Shown: in pieces, positions 36,908-46,323 of the stretch
How the letters are laid out: the number at the start of each line of letters is the position of its first letter
Position numbering within the stretch: the stretch's first letter is position 1
Assembly (NCBI GenBank): GCA_903832735.1
Contig: CAILCO010000087.1
Span: forward strand, 17,654-81,653
DNA from: an uncultured Sterolibacterium sp.
GTDB lineage: Bacteria > Pseudomonadota > Gammaproteobacteria > Burkholderiales > Rhodocyclaceae
Length of the DNA stretch: 64,000 nucleotides
Direction of reading: 5' to 3'
Position numbers and translations under genes: made by a program
Notes under the pieces: generated by a model
Databases searched by the model: none
The model's input: only the letters and a program-made list of their open reading frames with translations
What the model was told of the DNA's origin: nothing

Positions 36908-38116
36908 TCAGCCGCCGTAAAGGTGTTCGCGGGTGAAAGGATAGGACAGACCGCCATCGGCCAGCGGGCGGGCTGCGAGTATCTGCGACAGCGACATCCA
37001 GCCGCGCGCAAAGGCATGGGCGGAACCCGCCATGTAGATGCGCCAGATGCGGAACTTCTTCTCGCCGACCAGCGCGCGCGCCTTGTCGGCATGCGCTTCG
37101 AGCCGCTCCACCCAGTGCCAGAGCGTGCGACTGTAGTGCGGGCGGAGCGACTCGACATCGACGCATTCCAGCCCTTCCGAAGCCAGCGCCCCGATCACGC
37201 CCGAGACATGCACCAGTTCGCCCCCGGGGAAAACATACTGCTCGATGAAGTCGCCGATGTCGCTCCTCAAGCCAGTCGTGCCGCAGCTTGCGGCGGTGAT
37301 GCCGTGGTTCATGAGCAGTCCGCCGGGCTTCAACAGGCGATGGAGTTTGGCGAAATAGCGCCGGAGATTGCCTTGGCCGACATGCTCGAACATGCCCACC
37401 GACGCGATCTTGTCGAAGGGATGGTCTTCAGGCACCTCGCGATAGTCCAATAAGCGCACCTCGACCAGGCCCGACAAGCCGCGCCTGGCGATTTCTGCGG
37501 CGACATAATCATGCTGATTGGCCGACAGCGTGATCCCCAGGCAGTGCGCGCCGTAACGCTCCGCCGCCCAGAAGATCAGTCCACCCCAGCCGCAGCCCAC
37601 GTCGAGCAGGCGCTCGCCGGATTGCAACATCAGCTTGCGGCAGATCAGATCCAGCTTCTGTTCCTGTGCCGTCTCCAGGCTGTCCTCAGGACGGAGATAA
37701 TAAGCGCAAGAGTAGACGCGCCGGGCATCGAGCCAGAGACCGAAAAACTCGTTCGAGACGTCGTAATGGAAGCCGATGTTCTTGCGGTCGGAGAACAGGC
37801 TGTGACGCAGCCGGGAAAACAGCGGGCTGGCTCGCTGGTCGGCGGCACGGCCGGCATCGCAGAGCTGCTCGCTGACCTCGAGGATATCGCGGATGTCGCC
37901 GGTAACGTCGAACTCGTCTTCGACATAGGCGCGCGCCAGCCTACCCATCGTCGGCAAAGCCAGGGTCCGCAGCGCGGACGGTCCATTCAGGGTCAGCGCC
38001 AGTCTTTCGGGCACCCGCGGCAGGTATTCGCTGCCGTCCCAGAATTTAACCCGCAACGGCAGTGCGCCCTGGTCGAGGCGTCGCTGTGTCTTTTGGATCC
38101 ACTGTTGTTTCCACAT
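36908..38116 (-). CDS. cfa: cyclopropane-fatty-acyl-phospholipid synthase
   Basis: 402 residues. Adds a methylene from S-adenosylmethionine to unsaturated acyl chains of membrane lipids. SAM motif LLDVGCGWGGLIFWAAERYG, the bicarbonate/active-site stretch GFHYDVSNEFFGLWLD and YSCAYYLRPEDSLETAQEQK, and SVGMFEHVGQGNLRRYF, GDFIEQYVFPGGELVHVS. Full length. Start ATG 38116. Confidence 0.95.
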   Translation of the reverse strand: MWKQQWIQKTQRRLDQGALPLRVKFWDGSEYLPRVPERLALTLNGPSALRTLALPTMGRLARAYVEDEFDVTGDIRDILEVSEQLCDAGRAADQRASPLFSRLRHSLFSDRKNIGFHYDVSNEFFGLWLDARRVYSCAYYLRPEDSLETAQEQKLDLICRKLMLQSGERLLDVGCGWGGLIFWAAERYGAHCLGITLSANQHDYVAAEIARRGLSGLVEVRLLDYREVPEDHPFDKIASVGMFEHVGQGNLRRYFAKLHRLLKPGGLLMNHGITAASCGTTGLRSDIGDFIEQYVFPGGELVHVSGVIGALASEGLECVDVESLRPHYSRTLWHWVERLEAHADKARALVGEKKFRIWRIYMAGSAHAFARGWMSLSQILAARPLADGGLSYPFTREHLYGG

Positions 38117-38183
38117 GCCAGTCTCCCCTGCAGAACGCTCCCGGCCAATCGGCCGGAAAGTATGCCACGATCATGCCCCTGCT

Positions 38184-39065
38184 TCAATCGCCATGATGCA
38201 GGGAAATAACCACGGGTTGCTCGAATGTTTCGGGATCGAAAGCCCGATCGCCCTCGGGATCGGGGAGTCCGCCGGCCTTGAGGCCGGAGAAGTCGAACAG
38301 GCGCTGGTCTGCGAGATGCGAAGGCACGACATTTTGCAGGCTGCGGAAGATGGTCTGAACCCGACCCGGGTAGCGTTTCTCCCACTCGCGCAGCATCTCC
38401 TTGACCTGCTTCCTCTGGAGTTGCTCCTGGGATCCGCACAGATCGCAGGGAATAATGGGGAATCGCCGTTCCTCGGCCCAGGCAGCGAGATCCTGCTCGC
38501 GGCAGTAGGCTAGCGGCCTGATCACGACATGGCGGCCGTCGTCCGAGGCCAGCTTGGGCGGCATGGCTTTCAGCTTGCCGCCGAAGAACATGTTGAGGAA
38601 CAGGGTCTCGAGAATGTCGTCGCGATGATGGCCGAGCGCGATCTTGGTCGCCTGCTGCTCGTCCGCGACGCGATACAAGATGCCCCGGCGCAGCCTCGAG
38701 CAAAGCGAGCAGGTGGTCTTGCCGGGCGCGAGCACGCGCTTGACCACCGAATAGGTATCCTGCTCCTCGATATGGAAGGGCACGCCGATTTCGCGCAGAT
38801 AACCGGGCAGCACCTCGGCGGGAAAGCCCGGCTGTTTCTGATCGAGGTTCACCGCCACCAGGTCGAAGGAAATCGGCGCGTGCTCCCGCAGATAGAGCAG
38901 GACATCGAGCAGGCCGTAGGAATCCTTGCCGCCGGAGAGGCAGACCATCACCTTGTCGCCATCCTCGATCATGTTGAAATCGAAGATGGCCTGGCCGACA
39001 TTGCGGCGCAGCCGCTTGGCCAGCTTGTTGGCTTCGTAGCGACGCTTTTCCAGTTGACTCGTCAT
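38184..39065 (-). CDS. ttcA: tRNA 2-thiocytidine biosynthesis protein TtcA
   Basis: 293 residues. Thiolates C32 of some tRNAs using a [4Fe-4S] cluster. PP-loop [19 protein letters not shown]; cluster Cys in [12 protein letters not shown] and the later [26 protein letters not shown] 39065 ([14 protein letters not shown]) is preferred over the frame start at 39101, which lies in the upstream gene. Confidence 0.95.
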   Translation of the reverse strand: MTSQLEKRRYEANKLAKRLRRNVGQAIFDFNMIEDGDKVMVCLSGGKDSYGLLDVLLYLREHAPISFDLVAVNLDQKQPGFPAEVLPGYLREIGVPFHIEEQDTYSVVKRVLAPGKTTCSLCSRLRRGILYRVADEQQATKIALGHHRDDILETLFLNMFFGGKLKAMPPKLASDDGRHVVIRPLAYCREQDLAAWAEERRFPIIPCDLCGSQEQLQRKQVKEMLREWEKRYPGRVQTIFRSLQNVVPSHLADQRLFDFSGLKAGGLPDPEGDRAFDPETFEQPVVISLHHGD

Positions 39066-39069
39066 GTTC

Positions 39070-39819
39070 TTAAAGACGCGTGCTGCGCCCGCCGTCCACA
39101 TTGATCACCTGGCCGGTAACGAACGGCGCATCGAAGAGCAGGAAGCGCACGGTGCGGGCGATGTCGTCGGGTTCGCCGATGCGCGCGAGCAAGGTGCGAT
39201 CGATGATTTCCGCTCGGGCATCGGCGCTGAAAGCCTCGTTTTCCGGCCAGGCGATCGGCCCCGGCGCCACCGCATTGACCCGGACCTCGGGAGCCAGTTC
39301 CAGCGCCAGCGCCCGCGTCAGCCCGAGCAGACCGGCCTTGGCGGCGCAGTACAGCGGATAGTTCTTGAGCGGCCATTCGGCGTGGATGTCGGTGATATTG
39401 ACGATGGCACCGCGGCAGCTCCGCAACTGCGGCGCTGCCGCCTGCGAGAGAAACAGCGGACCCTTGAGATTGCTGCCGACGAGATCGTCCCAGGCCGCCT
39501 CGGTGATGCTGCCGATCGGCGTGGGAAAGAATGAAGAGGCGTTATTGACCAGGGCGTCGAGCCTGCCGAAACGGACCAGCGCCGCGTCCACCAGGCCGGG
39601 CAGCGACTTCGTGTCGCGCAGATCGGCCTGCAGGCACCAGGCCGAACCCGGACGCAGGGCGTTGAGTTCGGCGGCCAGCAGCGCGGCGTCGGCAGCGGCG
39701 CTGCGATAGTGCAGCAGGACATCGGCGCCCGCCTGGTGCAGCGTGCGCGCAATCTGCGCGCCGACCCGCCGGGCGGCGCCGGTAATCAGGACTGCCTTGG
39801 TTGCGGGGGCGGAGTTCAT
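39070..39819 (-). CDS. short-chain dehydrogenase, pteridine reductase-like
   Basis: 249 residues. NADPH motif [15 protein letters not shown] has the Arg-rich form typical of pteridine reductases (FolM/PTR1) rather than TGxxxGIG. Other marks: [13 protein letters not shown], active-site YxxxK in [14 protein letters not shown], and [13 protein letters not shown]. May reduce dihydrofolate or dihydromonapterin. It lies between tcdA (overlap of four bases) and ttcA (four-base gap), so all three share a transcript. Confidence 0.88.
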   Translation of the reverse strand: MNSAPATKAVLITGAARRVGAQIARTLHQAGADVLLHYRSAAADAALLAAELNALRPGSAWCLQADLRDTKSLPGLVDAALVRFGRLDALVNNASSFFPTPIGSITEAAWDDLVGSNLKGPLFLSQAAAPQLRSCRGAIVNITDIHAEWPLKNYPLYCAAKAGLLGLTRALALELAPEVRVNAVAPGPIAWPENEAFSADARAEIIDRTLLARIGEPDDIARTVRFLLFDAPFVTGQVINVDGGRSTRL

Positions 39820-40619
39820 GGCGAAAGTATAAGCCGCTCTAGAACCCGCGCCGCGGCGACCAGGCCGAAGCAGGCCGTCACCGTCACCGCTGAGCCGTAA
39901 CCGGCGCAGTTCAGGCCCTGCAGGCCGCGCTCATCGAGAGCGCAGGCAGGGCCGGTGCTCGCGGGGCGCATGACCGACTCGACCGAGAAGACGCACTCGA
40001 CGCCGAACTTTTTCTTCGCCTCGCGGGCGAACCCATATTCCTTGCGCAGCCTCGCCCTGACCTTGGAGGCCAGGGCATCCTGGATCGTCCTGGATAAGTC
40101 GGCCACCTGGATCCGCGTCGGATCCGTCCGTCCGCCGGCGCCGCCGGTGGTCACGATGGGCAGGCCGGCGCGCTTGCAGTGCGCGATCAGCGCGGCCTTG
40201 GCACGGACGTTGTCGATGGCGTCGAGCACCGCGTCGCATGGCGGCAGCAGCGTGGCGACATTCTCCGCACTGATGAAGTCATCGATTTCGCTCACCACGC
40301 AGCGCGGATTGATCTTCAGGATGCGCTCGGCCATCGCGCTCACCTTGGCGCGCCCGAACTCGCCGTCCAGGGCTTGGATCTGGCGATTGACGTTCGATAG
40401 CGCGACATGATCGAGATCGATCAGGGTGATCCGGCCCACCGCCGAGCGCGCCAGCGCCTCCGCCGCCCAGGAGCCGACGCCGCCGATGCCGATGACGCAG
40501 ACGTGAGCATCGCCCAGCCGCGCCAGCGCCGCTTCGCCATAGAGGCGGGCGACGCCGCCGAAGCGGCGGGCGCTGCCCGCGGCGTCGTCAGCCGCTGTAT
40601 CGATATCGCTTGTCTTCAT
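39816..40619 (-). CDS. tcdA: tRNA threonylcarbamoyladenosine dehydratase TcdA
   Basis: 267 residues. ThiF/E1-like ATP-dependent enzyme that cyclises t6A37 of tRNA. Motifs: ARLYGEAALARLGDAHVCVIGIGGVGSWAAEALARSA (nucleotide site), DLDHVALSNVNRQIQAL, DAVLDAIDNVRAKAALI, and GGAGGRTDPTRIQVADLS. ATG 40619 (MKTSDIDTAAD); the longer frame to 40784 overlaps the divergent methyltransferase gene. Confidence 0.94.
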   Translation of the reverse strand: MKTSDIDTAADDAAGSARRFGGVARLYGEAALARLGDAHVCVIGIGGVGSWAAEALARSAVGRITLIDLDHVALSNVNRQIQALDGEFGRAKVSAMAERILKINPRCVVSEIDDFISAENVATLLPPCDAVLDAIDNVRAKAALIAHCKRAGLPIVTTGGAGGRTDPTRIQVADLSRTIQDALASKVRARLRKEYGFAREAKKKFGVECVFSVESVMRPASTGPACALDERGLQGLNCAGYGSAVTVTACFGLVAAARVLERLILSP

Positions 40620-40650
40620 CCGGCCGGCATCATGGCACAATGCGCGCCAG

Positions 40651-41832
40651 ATGATCAACGAGAATCCCCGCGCCTCACTGCCCCTGGCCGATGCCGCCGC
40701 GCTGGCCGCAAGCGACGCCCTATGCCGGCTTATCCGCACCGAGATCGCTGCGCGAGGCGGCTGGATTCCCTTCTCCCGCTTCATGGAACTCGCCCTCTAC
40801 GCGCCGGGACTGGGCTATTACAGCGGCGGCGCACGCAAATTCGGCGCAGGCGGCGACTTCATCACCGCCCCTGAACTCACACCGCTGTTCGCCCAAACCC
40901 TGGCGGCGCAGGCGGCACAGGTGATGGCGCAGTCAAGCCGGCAAATCCTCGAAGCGGGTGCCGGCAGCGGCGCGCTGGCCGCCGACCTGCTGCTGGAACT
41001 GGAACGGCAGGGAACGCTGCCCGAGCGCTATCTGATCCTCGAACTCTCCGCAGATCTGCGCCAGCGCCAGGGCGAAACGCTGAACTTGCGCGCGCCCCAT
41101 CTCGCCGCGCGCGTGGCATGGCTGGAGCGCCTGCCGGAACGTTTTTCCGGGCTGGTGCTGGGCAACGAAGTGCTCGATGCCATGCCGGTGGCGCTGCTCG
41201 TCTGGCGCGATGAAGACGAACTGCAGGGCATCTTCGAGCGCGGCGTGGCGTTAGGGAAGGACGGCAACTTCGTCTGGCTGGAGCGGCCGGCGGCAGGCCC
41301 GCTGCTGGCGGCCGCGCAACGCCTGCCGGTCGCCGCGCCCTATCTCTCCGAGATCGGCCTCGCGGGTGCGGCCTGGGTCGCGGAATGGGGCCGCATTCTC
41401 GAACAAGGCGCGATCCTCCTGTTCGACTACGGCTTTCCGCGCCGCGAGTATTACCTCCCCGAACGCGACTGCGGCACCTTGATGTGCCATTACCGCCACC
41501 ACAGCCACGGCGATCCGTTCTGGCTGCCCGGTCTCAACGACATCACGGCGCACGTCGATTTCACCGCTGTCGCCGAAGCCGGTTTCGAAGCCGGCCTAGA
41601 CGTGCTGGGCTATGCCACGCAAGCGCAGTTCCTGCTCAACTGCGGCATCACCGGACTGCTCGAGCGCATGCAGGAGGGCGGCGACAAGGCCTATCTGGGC
41701 GAAGCGCGCAAAGTCGGCAAACTCATCTCGCCGGCGGAAATGGGCGAGCTTTTCAAGGTCATCATGCTCGGACGGGGTACAGTCGAGCCGCTCCTCGGCT
41801 TCTCCCGCGGCGACCGGCTGCACACCCTGTAA
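40651..41832 (+). CDS. MidA/NDUFAF7-type SAM-dependent methyltransferase
   Basis: 393 residues. Relative of mitochondrial NDUFAF7, which methylates an Arg of complex I. Marks: IPFSRFMELALYAPGLGYYSGG, FGAGGDFITAPELTPLF, SAM site ILEAGAGSGALAADLL, LGNEVLDAMPV and FDYGFPRREYYLPER. 31 bases from the divergent tcdA. The substrate in bacteria is not certain. Confidence 0.9.
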   Translation: MINENPRASLPLADAAALAASDALCRLIRTEIAARGGWIPFSRFMELALYAPGLGYYSGGARKFGAGGDFITAPELTPLFAQTLAAQAAQVMAQSSRQILEAGAGSGALAADLLLELERQGTLPERYLILELSADLRQRQGETLNLRAPHLAARVAWLERLPERFSGLVLGNEVLDAMPVALLVWRDEDELQGIFERGVALGKDGNFVWLERPAAGPLLAAAQRLPVAAPYLSEIGLAGAAWVAEWGRILEQGAILLFDYGFPRREYYLPERDCGTLMCHYRHHSHGDPFWLPGLNDITAHVDFTAVAEAGFEAGLDVLGYATQAQFLLNCGITGLLERMQEGGDKAYLGEARKVGKLISPAEMGELFKVIMLGRGTVEPLLGFSRGDRLHTL

Positions 41833-41842
41833 AAGGGCCTTC

Positions 41843-42046
41843 CCCCGCCCCCGGAGCCTCCGCTTCGCTCCGTCGCTCGACAGGCGGCGAGCAGTGCTCG
41901 CCGAATTCCCTGTCTCGCCCCATGGAAGGGGGTGACGGGAGTTCGTCCCTGGGGGAGCCGAAGGCAGGACCGCCCTAAGAGGTGGCGGGACTCCATGTTC
42001 TACGCTGCGCCGCGCTCGGGGCGGCCCTTCGCCCGGTGCCCGTGCT
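41843..42046 (+). repeat. dispersed GC-rich intergenic repeat, family B copy 3 (long form)
   Basis: Fills the space between convergent midA and the MFS gene. Parts: CCTTCCCCCGCCCCCGGAG, GGAAGGGGGTGACGGGAGTT, CGTCCCTGGGGG, CGGGACTCCATGT, then GGGGCGGCCCTTCGCC. It includes extra inverted segments (GCGAGCAGTGCTCGC), making it about 200 bp. Confidence 0.7.
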
Positions 42047-42050
42047 CCGA

Positions 42051-43259
42051 CTATCGGCTAAGCTGAGGCCGGCTGCCGAACATCGCAACCAGGGGCGCCA
42101 GCAGGCAGCAGATGCCGAGGCTGCCGCAGGCGAACAGCCAGGCGGTGGCGGAATCCTTGCCGCCGCTGGCATCGAGCACCACACCGAAGACCAGCGGCCC
42201 GAGAAAGCCGGCGCCGAAGCCGAACAGCGAATACACCGCCAGCGCCGCCCCCAGCCGCGCCGGTTCCGCCGCGCTGATCAGGCCGGCGGTCAATGCCGCC
42301 GAATCGGCCATCACCGCGACGTTGTAGAGCACCAGCACCGCCAGCAAGGCCCAGGGCCAGCCGGCGACCGCACCGGCAAGCCAGGCCAGGCCGCCGGAGG
42401 CCGCCATCACCGTGAAGATGTAGCGGCGGCGGCCGAAGCGCCCGGCCAGTTCGTTGCCGAAGATGCTCGCCGGTATGCCGACCAGGTTGATCGCGGCGGC
42501 CGCGGTCGCCGGCGCCAGCGGCAGGCTGCCGCCCGAACTGGCGGCGGAAAACGCCACCAGCGCGACGATCCAGGAGCGCAGGCCGAACAGTTCCCAGCAA
42601 TGCGCGGCATAGCCGGCGACATAGCCCAGCGTCGCCCGGTCGGCGAGGACGCCGAACATCCGCAGCAAGCCCACGCGCCGCGCCGCGCCGTGCGGGGTCA
42701 GCGGTTGCAGGCCGGCAAGCACCAGCAAGCCCGCCAGGATCGGGCCGAACGCGCCCAGGAAGAAGGCGGCGCGCCAGCCCAAGGCCGCACCCGCCCAGCC
42801 CGAGAAGAGGTAGGAGAAACTCGCGCCGACGCCGAAGGTCGCGGTGTAGATGGCGATGAAACGCGGCTGCCTGCTGCCGGCGAGCCTGTCGGTCAGCGCC
42901 TTCAGCCCGGGCATGTAGGTGCCGGCAAGGCCGGCGCCGGTGAGCGTCTGGAACAGGGCCGCGCTCACGGCGTCGCTGGCGAAGAAGGCGAAGCCCAGGC
43001 AGCCGGAGGCGGCCAGGAGGCAAGCGAAGAAGTAGACGCGCCGGGCGTCGATGCGGTCGGTGAGTCCGGAGAGTATCGGCACGGCCAGCATGTAGCCGGC
43101 GAAGAACGCGCCGCTGACGGCACCGGCGGCTTTGCCGGAGAGATGCCAGGTTTCCTGGAGTTGCGGCAGCAAGCCCGGCCAGGTGGCGAAGCCGCTCATG
43201 CTCAGCGCTTCGGCAAGGCAAAGCAGGAACAGCAGCCGGCCGTCCGAGAGACGCCTCAT
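42051..43259 (-). CDS. MFS transporter
   Basis: 402 residues with about twelve membrane helices. N-terminal LLFLLCLAEALSMSGFATWPGLLPQLQ, the loop 2-3 motif GLTDRIDARRVYF and the central linker PHGAARRVGLLRMF fit the major facilitator family. The substrate is unknown. Its ATG overlaps the stop of the thioesterase gene by four bases. Confidence 0.88.
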   Translation of the reverse strand: MRRLSDGRLLFLLCLAEALSMSGFATWPGLLPQLQETWHLSGKAAGAVSGAFFAGYMLAVPILSGLTDRIDARRVYFFACLLAASGCLGFAFFASDAVSAALFQTLTGAGLAGTYMPGLKALTDRLAGSRQPRFIAIYTATFGVGASFSYLFSGWAGAALGWRAAFFLGAFGPILAGLLVLAGLQPLTPHGAARRVGLLRMFGVLADRATLGYVAGYAAHCWELFGLRSWIVALVAFSAASSGGSLPLAPATAAAAINLVGIPASIFGNELAGRFGRRRYIFTVMAASGGLAWLAGAVAGWPWALLAVLVLYNVAVMADSAALTAGLISAAEPARLGAALAVYSLFGFGAGFLGPLVFGVVLDASGGKDSATAWLFACGSLGICCLLAPLVAMFGSRPQLSR

Positions 43260-43705
43260 TCAGCCCGCAATCGTTCCAGGGCCGCGCGGATAGTGCCGGG
43301 GATCGCGGTCGGCTTGGCCGATGCCCGATCGACGAAGACATGGACGAAGTGGCCCGTGGCGGCCGGCTTGTCCTCGCCCTGACGAAACAGCGCGATCTCG
43401 TAGCGTACCGAGGAATTGCCGAGTTCGCCGACGCGCAGGCCGGCATCGATGCTTTCGGGAAAGGAAAAAGAGCGATGGAAGCGGCAGGTGCTTTCGACGG
43501 CATAGCCGACCACGCGCCCTTCGTGGATGTCGAGCCCGCCCTCGCGGATCAGATATTCGTTGATCACGGTGTCGAAGTAGGAATAGTAGACCACGTTATT
43601 GACGTGGCCATAGACATCGTTGTCCATCCAGCGGGTGGCGATGGCGAGAAAGTGGCGGTATTCGCCGCGTCGCTCGGTGCGGGGTTCTTTAACGGCGTTC
43701 ATCAT
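43256..43705 (-). CDS. acyl-CoA thioesterase, 4-hydroxybenzoyl-CoA thioesterase family
   Basis: 149 residues, hot-dog fold. Active-site stretch TRWMDNDVYGHVNNVVYYSYFDT (Asp before GHVNN). Other marks: FHRSFSFPESIDAGLRVGELGNSSVRYE and FVHVFVDRASAKPTAIP. Probably hydrolyses small acyl-CoA esters. The start codons ATGATG lie in one arm of a 13-bp inverted repeat. Confidence 0.9.
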   Translation of the reverse strand: MMNAVKEPRTERRGEYRHFLAIATRWMDNDVYGHVNNVVYYSYFDTVINEYLIREGGLDIHEGRVVGYAVESTCRFHRSFSFPESIDAGLRVGELGNSSVRYEIALFRQGEDKPAATGHFVHVFVDRASAKPTAIPGTIRAALERLRAE

Positions 43706-43734
43706 GCCCGTCGGCTATCCTGACGGGCATGATG
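43700..43734. repeat. perfect 13-bp inverted repeat over the thioesterase start
   Basis: Arms CATCATGCCCGTC (43700-43712) and GACGGGCATGATG (43722-43734) with a nine-base loop. In the thioesterase mRNA the right arm contains the ATGATG start. No T-run follows, so it is more likely a translation-control hairpin or protein site than a terminator. Confidence 0.7.
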
Positions 43735-43750
43735 ATAGCAGGATGAGCGT

Positions 43751-43951
43751 CTACTCCTGGGCGAGATAGATGCGGCGCAGGTAGGCGCCGACATCCAGCT
43801 CCGGCCGGGTTGCGGCCTCCCGCGGCAGTTCCTGCAGGCCCAGCTCGAGGACAGGTTGCGGCAGCCACTGAGCGTATTGCACCTCGTCCTCGAAGGCGCC
43901 GAACTCATCCTCAATCCGCTTGCCCAGTTCCGTGGTCATGATGATTACCAT
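43751..43951 (-). CDS. small acidic hypothetical protein
   Basis: 66 residues, MVIIMTTELGKRIEDEFGAF then EDEVQYAQWLPQPVLELGLQ; no membrane segment and no recognised motif. Good ribosome site GGGGAG five to six bases before ATG 43951. It lies 45 bases upstream of the thioesterase on the same strand and is divergent from the flavoprotein operon. A possible binding protein or regulator, but no function can be read. Confidence 0.55.
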   Translation of the reverse strand: MVIIMTTELGKRIEDEFGAFEDEVQYAQWLPQPVLELGLQELPREAATRPELDVGAYLRRIYLAQE

Positions 43952-44068
43952 TTTGCTCTCCCCTGCGTGGGTCGCTCAATTGAAGTAACGGACGGACGCG
44001 GGAAAGGTTGAGCCGCCGCGAAAATATTTTTCGCCCGGGGAATGGCAACGAGGACGCGCAGCGGCGAT

Positions 44069-44099
44069 TTGACAGGATTGTATACACACGCATACAATC
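44069..44099 (+). promoter_or_regulatory. promoter with overlapping GntR-type operator
   Basis: -35 TTGACA (44069-44074), 18-base spacer, -10 TACAAT (44093-44098). An inverted repeat with arms GATTGTATAC (44076-44085) and GCATACAATC (44090-44099), nine of ten bases matching, covers the spacer and -10. TTGTATAC-type half sites suit FCD-group GntR regulators; a gene for one is at 45643. Confidence 0.75.
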
Positions 44100-44131
44100 A
44101 CCGGAATTCATCATGGTCGGAGAAACACCTC

Positions 44132-45619
44132 ATGCAGAACAGCTATGACGTGGTTGTGGTCGGCGCCGGCAATGCCGCCATGTGCGCGGCGTTGGCGGCA
44201 CAGGAGAAGGGCGCCCGCGTCGCCATCCTGGAATGCGCGCCGGAAGCCGAGGCTGGCGGCAACAGCCGGTTCACCGCCGGGGCGATCCGCTTCGTCTACA
44301 ACGGCATCGAAGACCTGAAGCAGGTGATGCCCGACCTCAGCGAGGATGAAATCGCCAACACCGACTTCGGCGTCTATTCCGAAGACAATTTCTTCGACGA
44401 CATGTTTCGTGTGACCCGCTTCAGGACCGATCCCAATCTCTGCGAGACGCTGGTCAAGCAGAGCTTTGCCACCATGGTCTGGATGCGTTCCAAGGGCCTG
44501 CGCTTCGTCCCCATCTACGGCCGCCAGGCTTTCAAGATCGACGGCAGGTTCAAGTTCTGGGGCGGCCTGACCGTCGAGGCCTGGGGCGGCGGCGAAGGCC
44601 TGGTCGCCGCGCTGACCGAATCCTGCAAGAAACGCGGCGTGGAAATCTTCTACGAAACCCGCGCCGTCGGCCTGATACAGGAGGACGGCGCGGTGACCGG
44701 CGTGCGCATCAAGCAAGGCCGAAAGACTTCCGAAATCCGGGGCCGGGCCGTGGTCATCGCCAGCGGCGGCTTCGAGTCCAATCCCGAGTGGCGCACCCGT
44801 TACCTCGGCCCTGGCTGGGAGCTGGCCAAGGTTCGCGGCACCCGCTTCAACACCGGCGCAGGCATCAAGATGGCGCTGGGCATCGGCGCCAGCCCCTACG
44901 GCAACTGGTCGGGCTGCCACGCGGTCGGCTGGGAGCGCAACGCTCCCGAGTTCGGCGATCTGGCCGTCGGCGACGGCTTCCAGAAGCACAGTTATCCCTT
45001 CGGCGTGATCGTCAACGGCGACGGAAAACGTTTCGTCGACGAGGGCGCGGATTTCCGCAATTACACCTATGCGAAATACGGCCGGGAAATCCTCAACCAG
45101 CCCGGCCAGTTCGCCTGGCAGGTGTTCGACGCCAAGGTGACCCATCTGCTGCGCGACGAATACCGGATCCGCCAGGTCACCAAGGTGACCGCCAACAGCC
45201 TGGAGGAACTCGTCGGCAAACTGGAGGACGTCAATCCCGAGGCGGCGCTGAAGACGCTCCAGGAATACAACGCCGCGGTGAATACCGAGGTGCCCTTCAA
45301 TCCCAACATCAAGGACGGCCGCGGCACCCGGGGTCTGGACCTGCCCAAGACCAACTGGGCGAACCTGCTCGATACGCCGCCCTATGAAGCCTATGCCATC
45401 ACCTGCGGCGTCACCTTCACCTTCGGCGGCCTGCGGGTGGATCACAATGCCCAGGTGATCGACAACGACATGCATCCGATACCGGGCCTCTACGCGGCGG
45501 GAGAACTGGTCGGCGGGATTTTCTACTTCAACTATCCCGGCGGCAGCGGCCTGATCTCGGGCGCGGTCTTCGGCCGCATTGCCGGAGGCGCCGCGGCCAC
45601 TGCCGCAGCAGGCGGATAA
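44132..45619 (+). CDS. FAD-dependent dehydrogenase, tricarballylate dehydrogenase (TcuA)-like
   Basis: 495 residues of the fumarate reductase/succinate dehydrogenase flavoprotein group. FAD motif YDVVVVGAGNAAMCAALAA, then GGNSRFTAGAIRFVY, IASGGFESNPEWRTRYLGPGW and a C-terminal FAD part GLYAAGELVGGIFYFNYPGGSGL. Start ATG 44132 with GGAG nine bases upstream. TcuA oxidises tricarballylate to cis-aconitate; with the aroD gene nearby another cyclic or carboxylic substrate is possible. Confidence 0.85.
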   Translation: MQNSYDVVVVGAGNAAMCAALAAQEKGARVAILECAPEAEAGGNSRFTAGAIRFVYNGIEDLKQVMPDLSEDEIANTDFGVYSEDNFFDDMFRVTRFRTDPNLCETLVKQSFATMVWMRSKGLRFVPIYGRQAFKIDGRFKFWGGLTVEAWGGGEGLVAALTESCKKRGVEIFYETRAVGLIQEDGAVTGVRIKQGRKTSEIRGRAVVIASGGFESNPEWRTRYLGPGWELAKVRGTRFNTGAGIKMALGIGASPYGNWSGCHAVGWERNAPEFGDLAVGDGFQKHSYPFGVIVNGDGKRFVDEGADFRNYTYAKYGREILNQPGQFAWQVFDAKVTHLLRDEYRIRQVTKVTANSLEELVGKLEDVNPEAALKTLQEYNAAVNTEVPFNPNIKDGRGTRGLDLPKTNWANLLDTPPYEAYAITCGVTFTFGGLRVDHNAQVIDNDMHPIPGLYAAGELVGGIFYFNYPGGSGLISGAVFGRIAGGAAATAAAGG

Positions 45620-45642
45620 GTGCGCTTCCCGAGGTGTTCGCC

Positions 45643-46320
45643 ATGAGCGGAAGCGCATCGGCCAAGAGCCGGAAAATGCCCGGTACGCCCCCGGTGCGCG
45701 CCCAGCTTGCCTACGAGCGCATGCTCCAGGCGATACAGTTGGGCCAGCTGACTTCGGGCACCCGGGTACGCGAAGCCGACGTCGCACAATGGCTGCAAAT
45801 CAGCCGCACCCCGGTCAGGGAGGCGATGCGCCGGCTGGAGGCCGAGGGCATGCTCTCGCACATTCCCCATGTCGGCGTGGTGATCACCGAAATCGATGCC
45901 GAGATGGTGACCGAACTCTACGCCATGCGCGAAGTGCTCGAAGGAACGGCCGCGGGACTCGCAGCACAGCACGCCTCGCCGGCGGAAATTCACCTGCTCC
46001 AGGAGATCGTCAGGACCGGCAAGGATCTGCCCTACGATACCGTCGTGCTGATGCGGCACAACCGGGAGTTCCACGACATCATCTATCGCAGCGCGCACAA
46101 CCGCTACCTGCTGAAGTCGCTCAATGCGCTGCGCGATTCCCTGGTCCTGCTCGGCAAGACCACGCTGGGGACCAAGAGCCGCGCCGCCGCAGCTCTCGCC
46201 GAACATGCCGCGATCGTCGCGGCCATCACCGCCCGCGACCAGACGGCCGCCGAGCAGCTGATGCGCAAGCACATCCGCAGCGCCTACCATGAGCGGCTGA
46301 ATCTGCTCTTCAAGGGATAA
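45643..46320 (+). CDS. GntR family transcriptional regulator (FCD domain)
   Basis: 225 residues. N-terminal winged helix RVREADVAQWLQISRTPVREAMRRLEAEGML, followed by an all-helical FCD ligand domain with ELYAMREVLEGTAAGLAA, HNREFHDIIYRSAHN and AAEQLMRKHIRSA; Asp/His residues there usually bind a metal and a carboxylate ligand. ATG 45643 with GAGGT upstream. Likely binds the inverted repeat at 44076-44099 and controls its own operon. Confidence 0.93.
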   Translation: MSGSASAKSRKMPGTPPVRAQLAYERMLQAIQLGQLTSGTRVREADVAQWLQISRTPVREAMRRLEAEGMLSHIPHVGVVITEIDAEMVTELYAMREVLEGTAAGLAAQHASPAEIHLLQEIVRTGKDLPYDTVVLMRHNREFHDIIYRSAHNRYLLKSLNALRDSLVLLGKTTLGTKSRAAAALAEHAAIVAAITARDQTAAEQLMRKHIRSAYHERLNLLFKG

Positions 46321-46323
46321 ATC

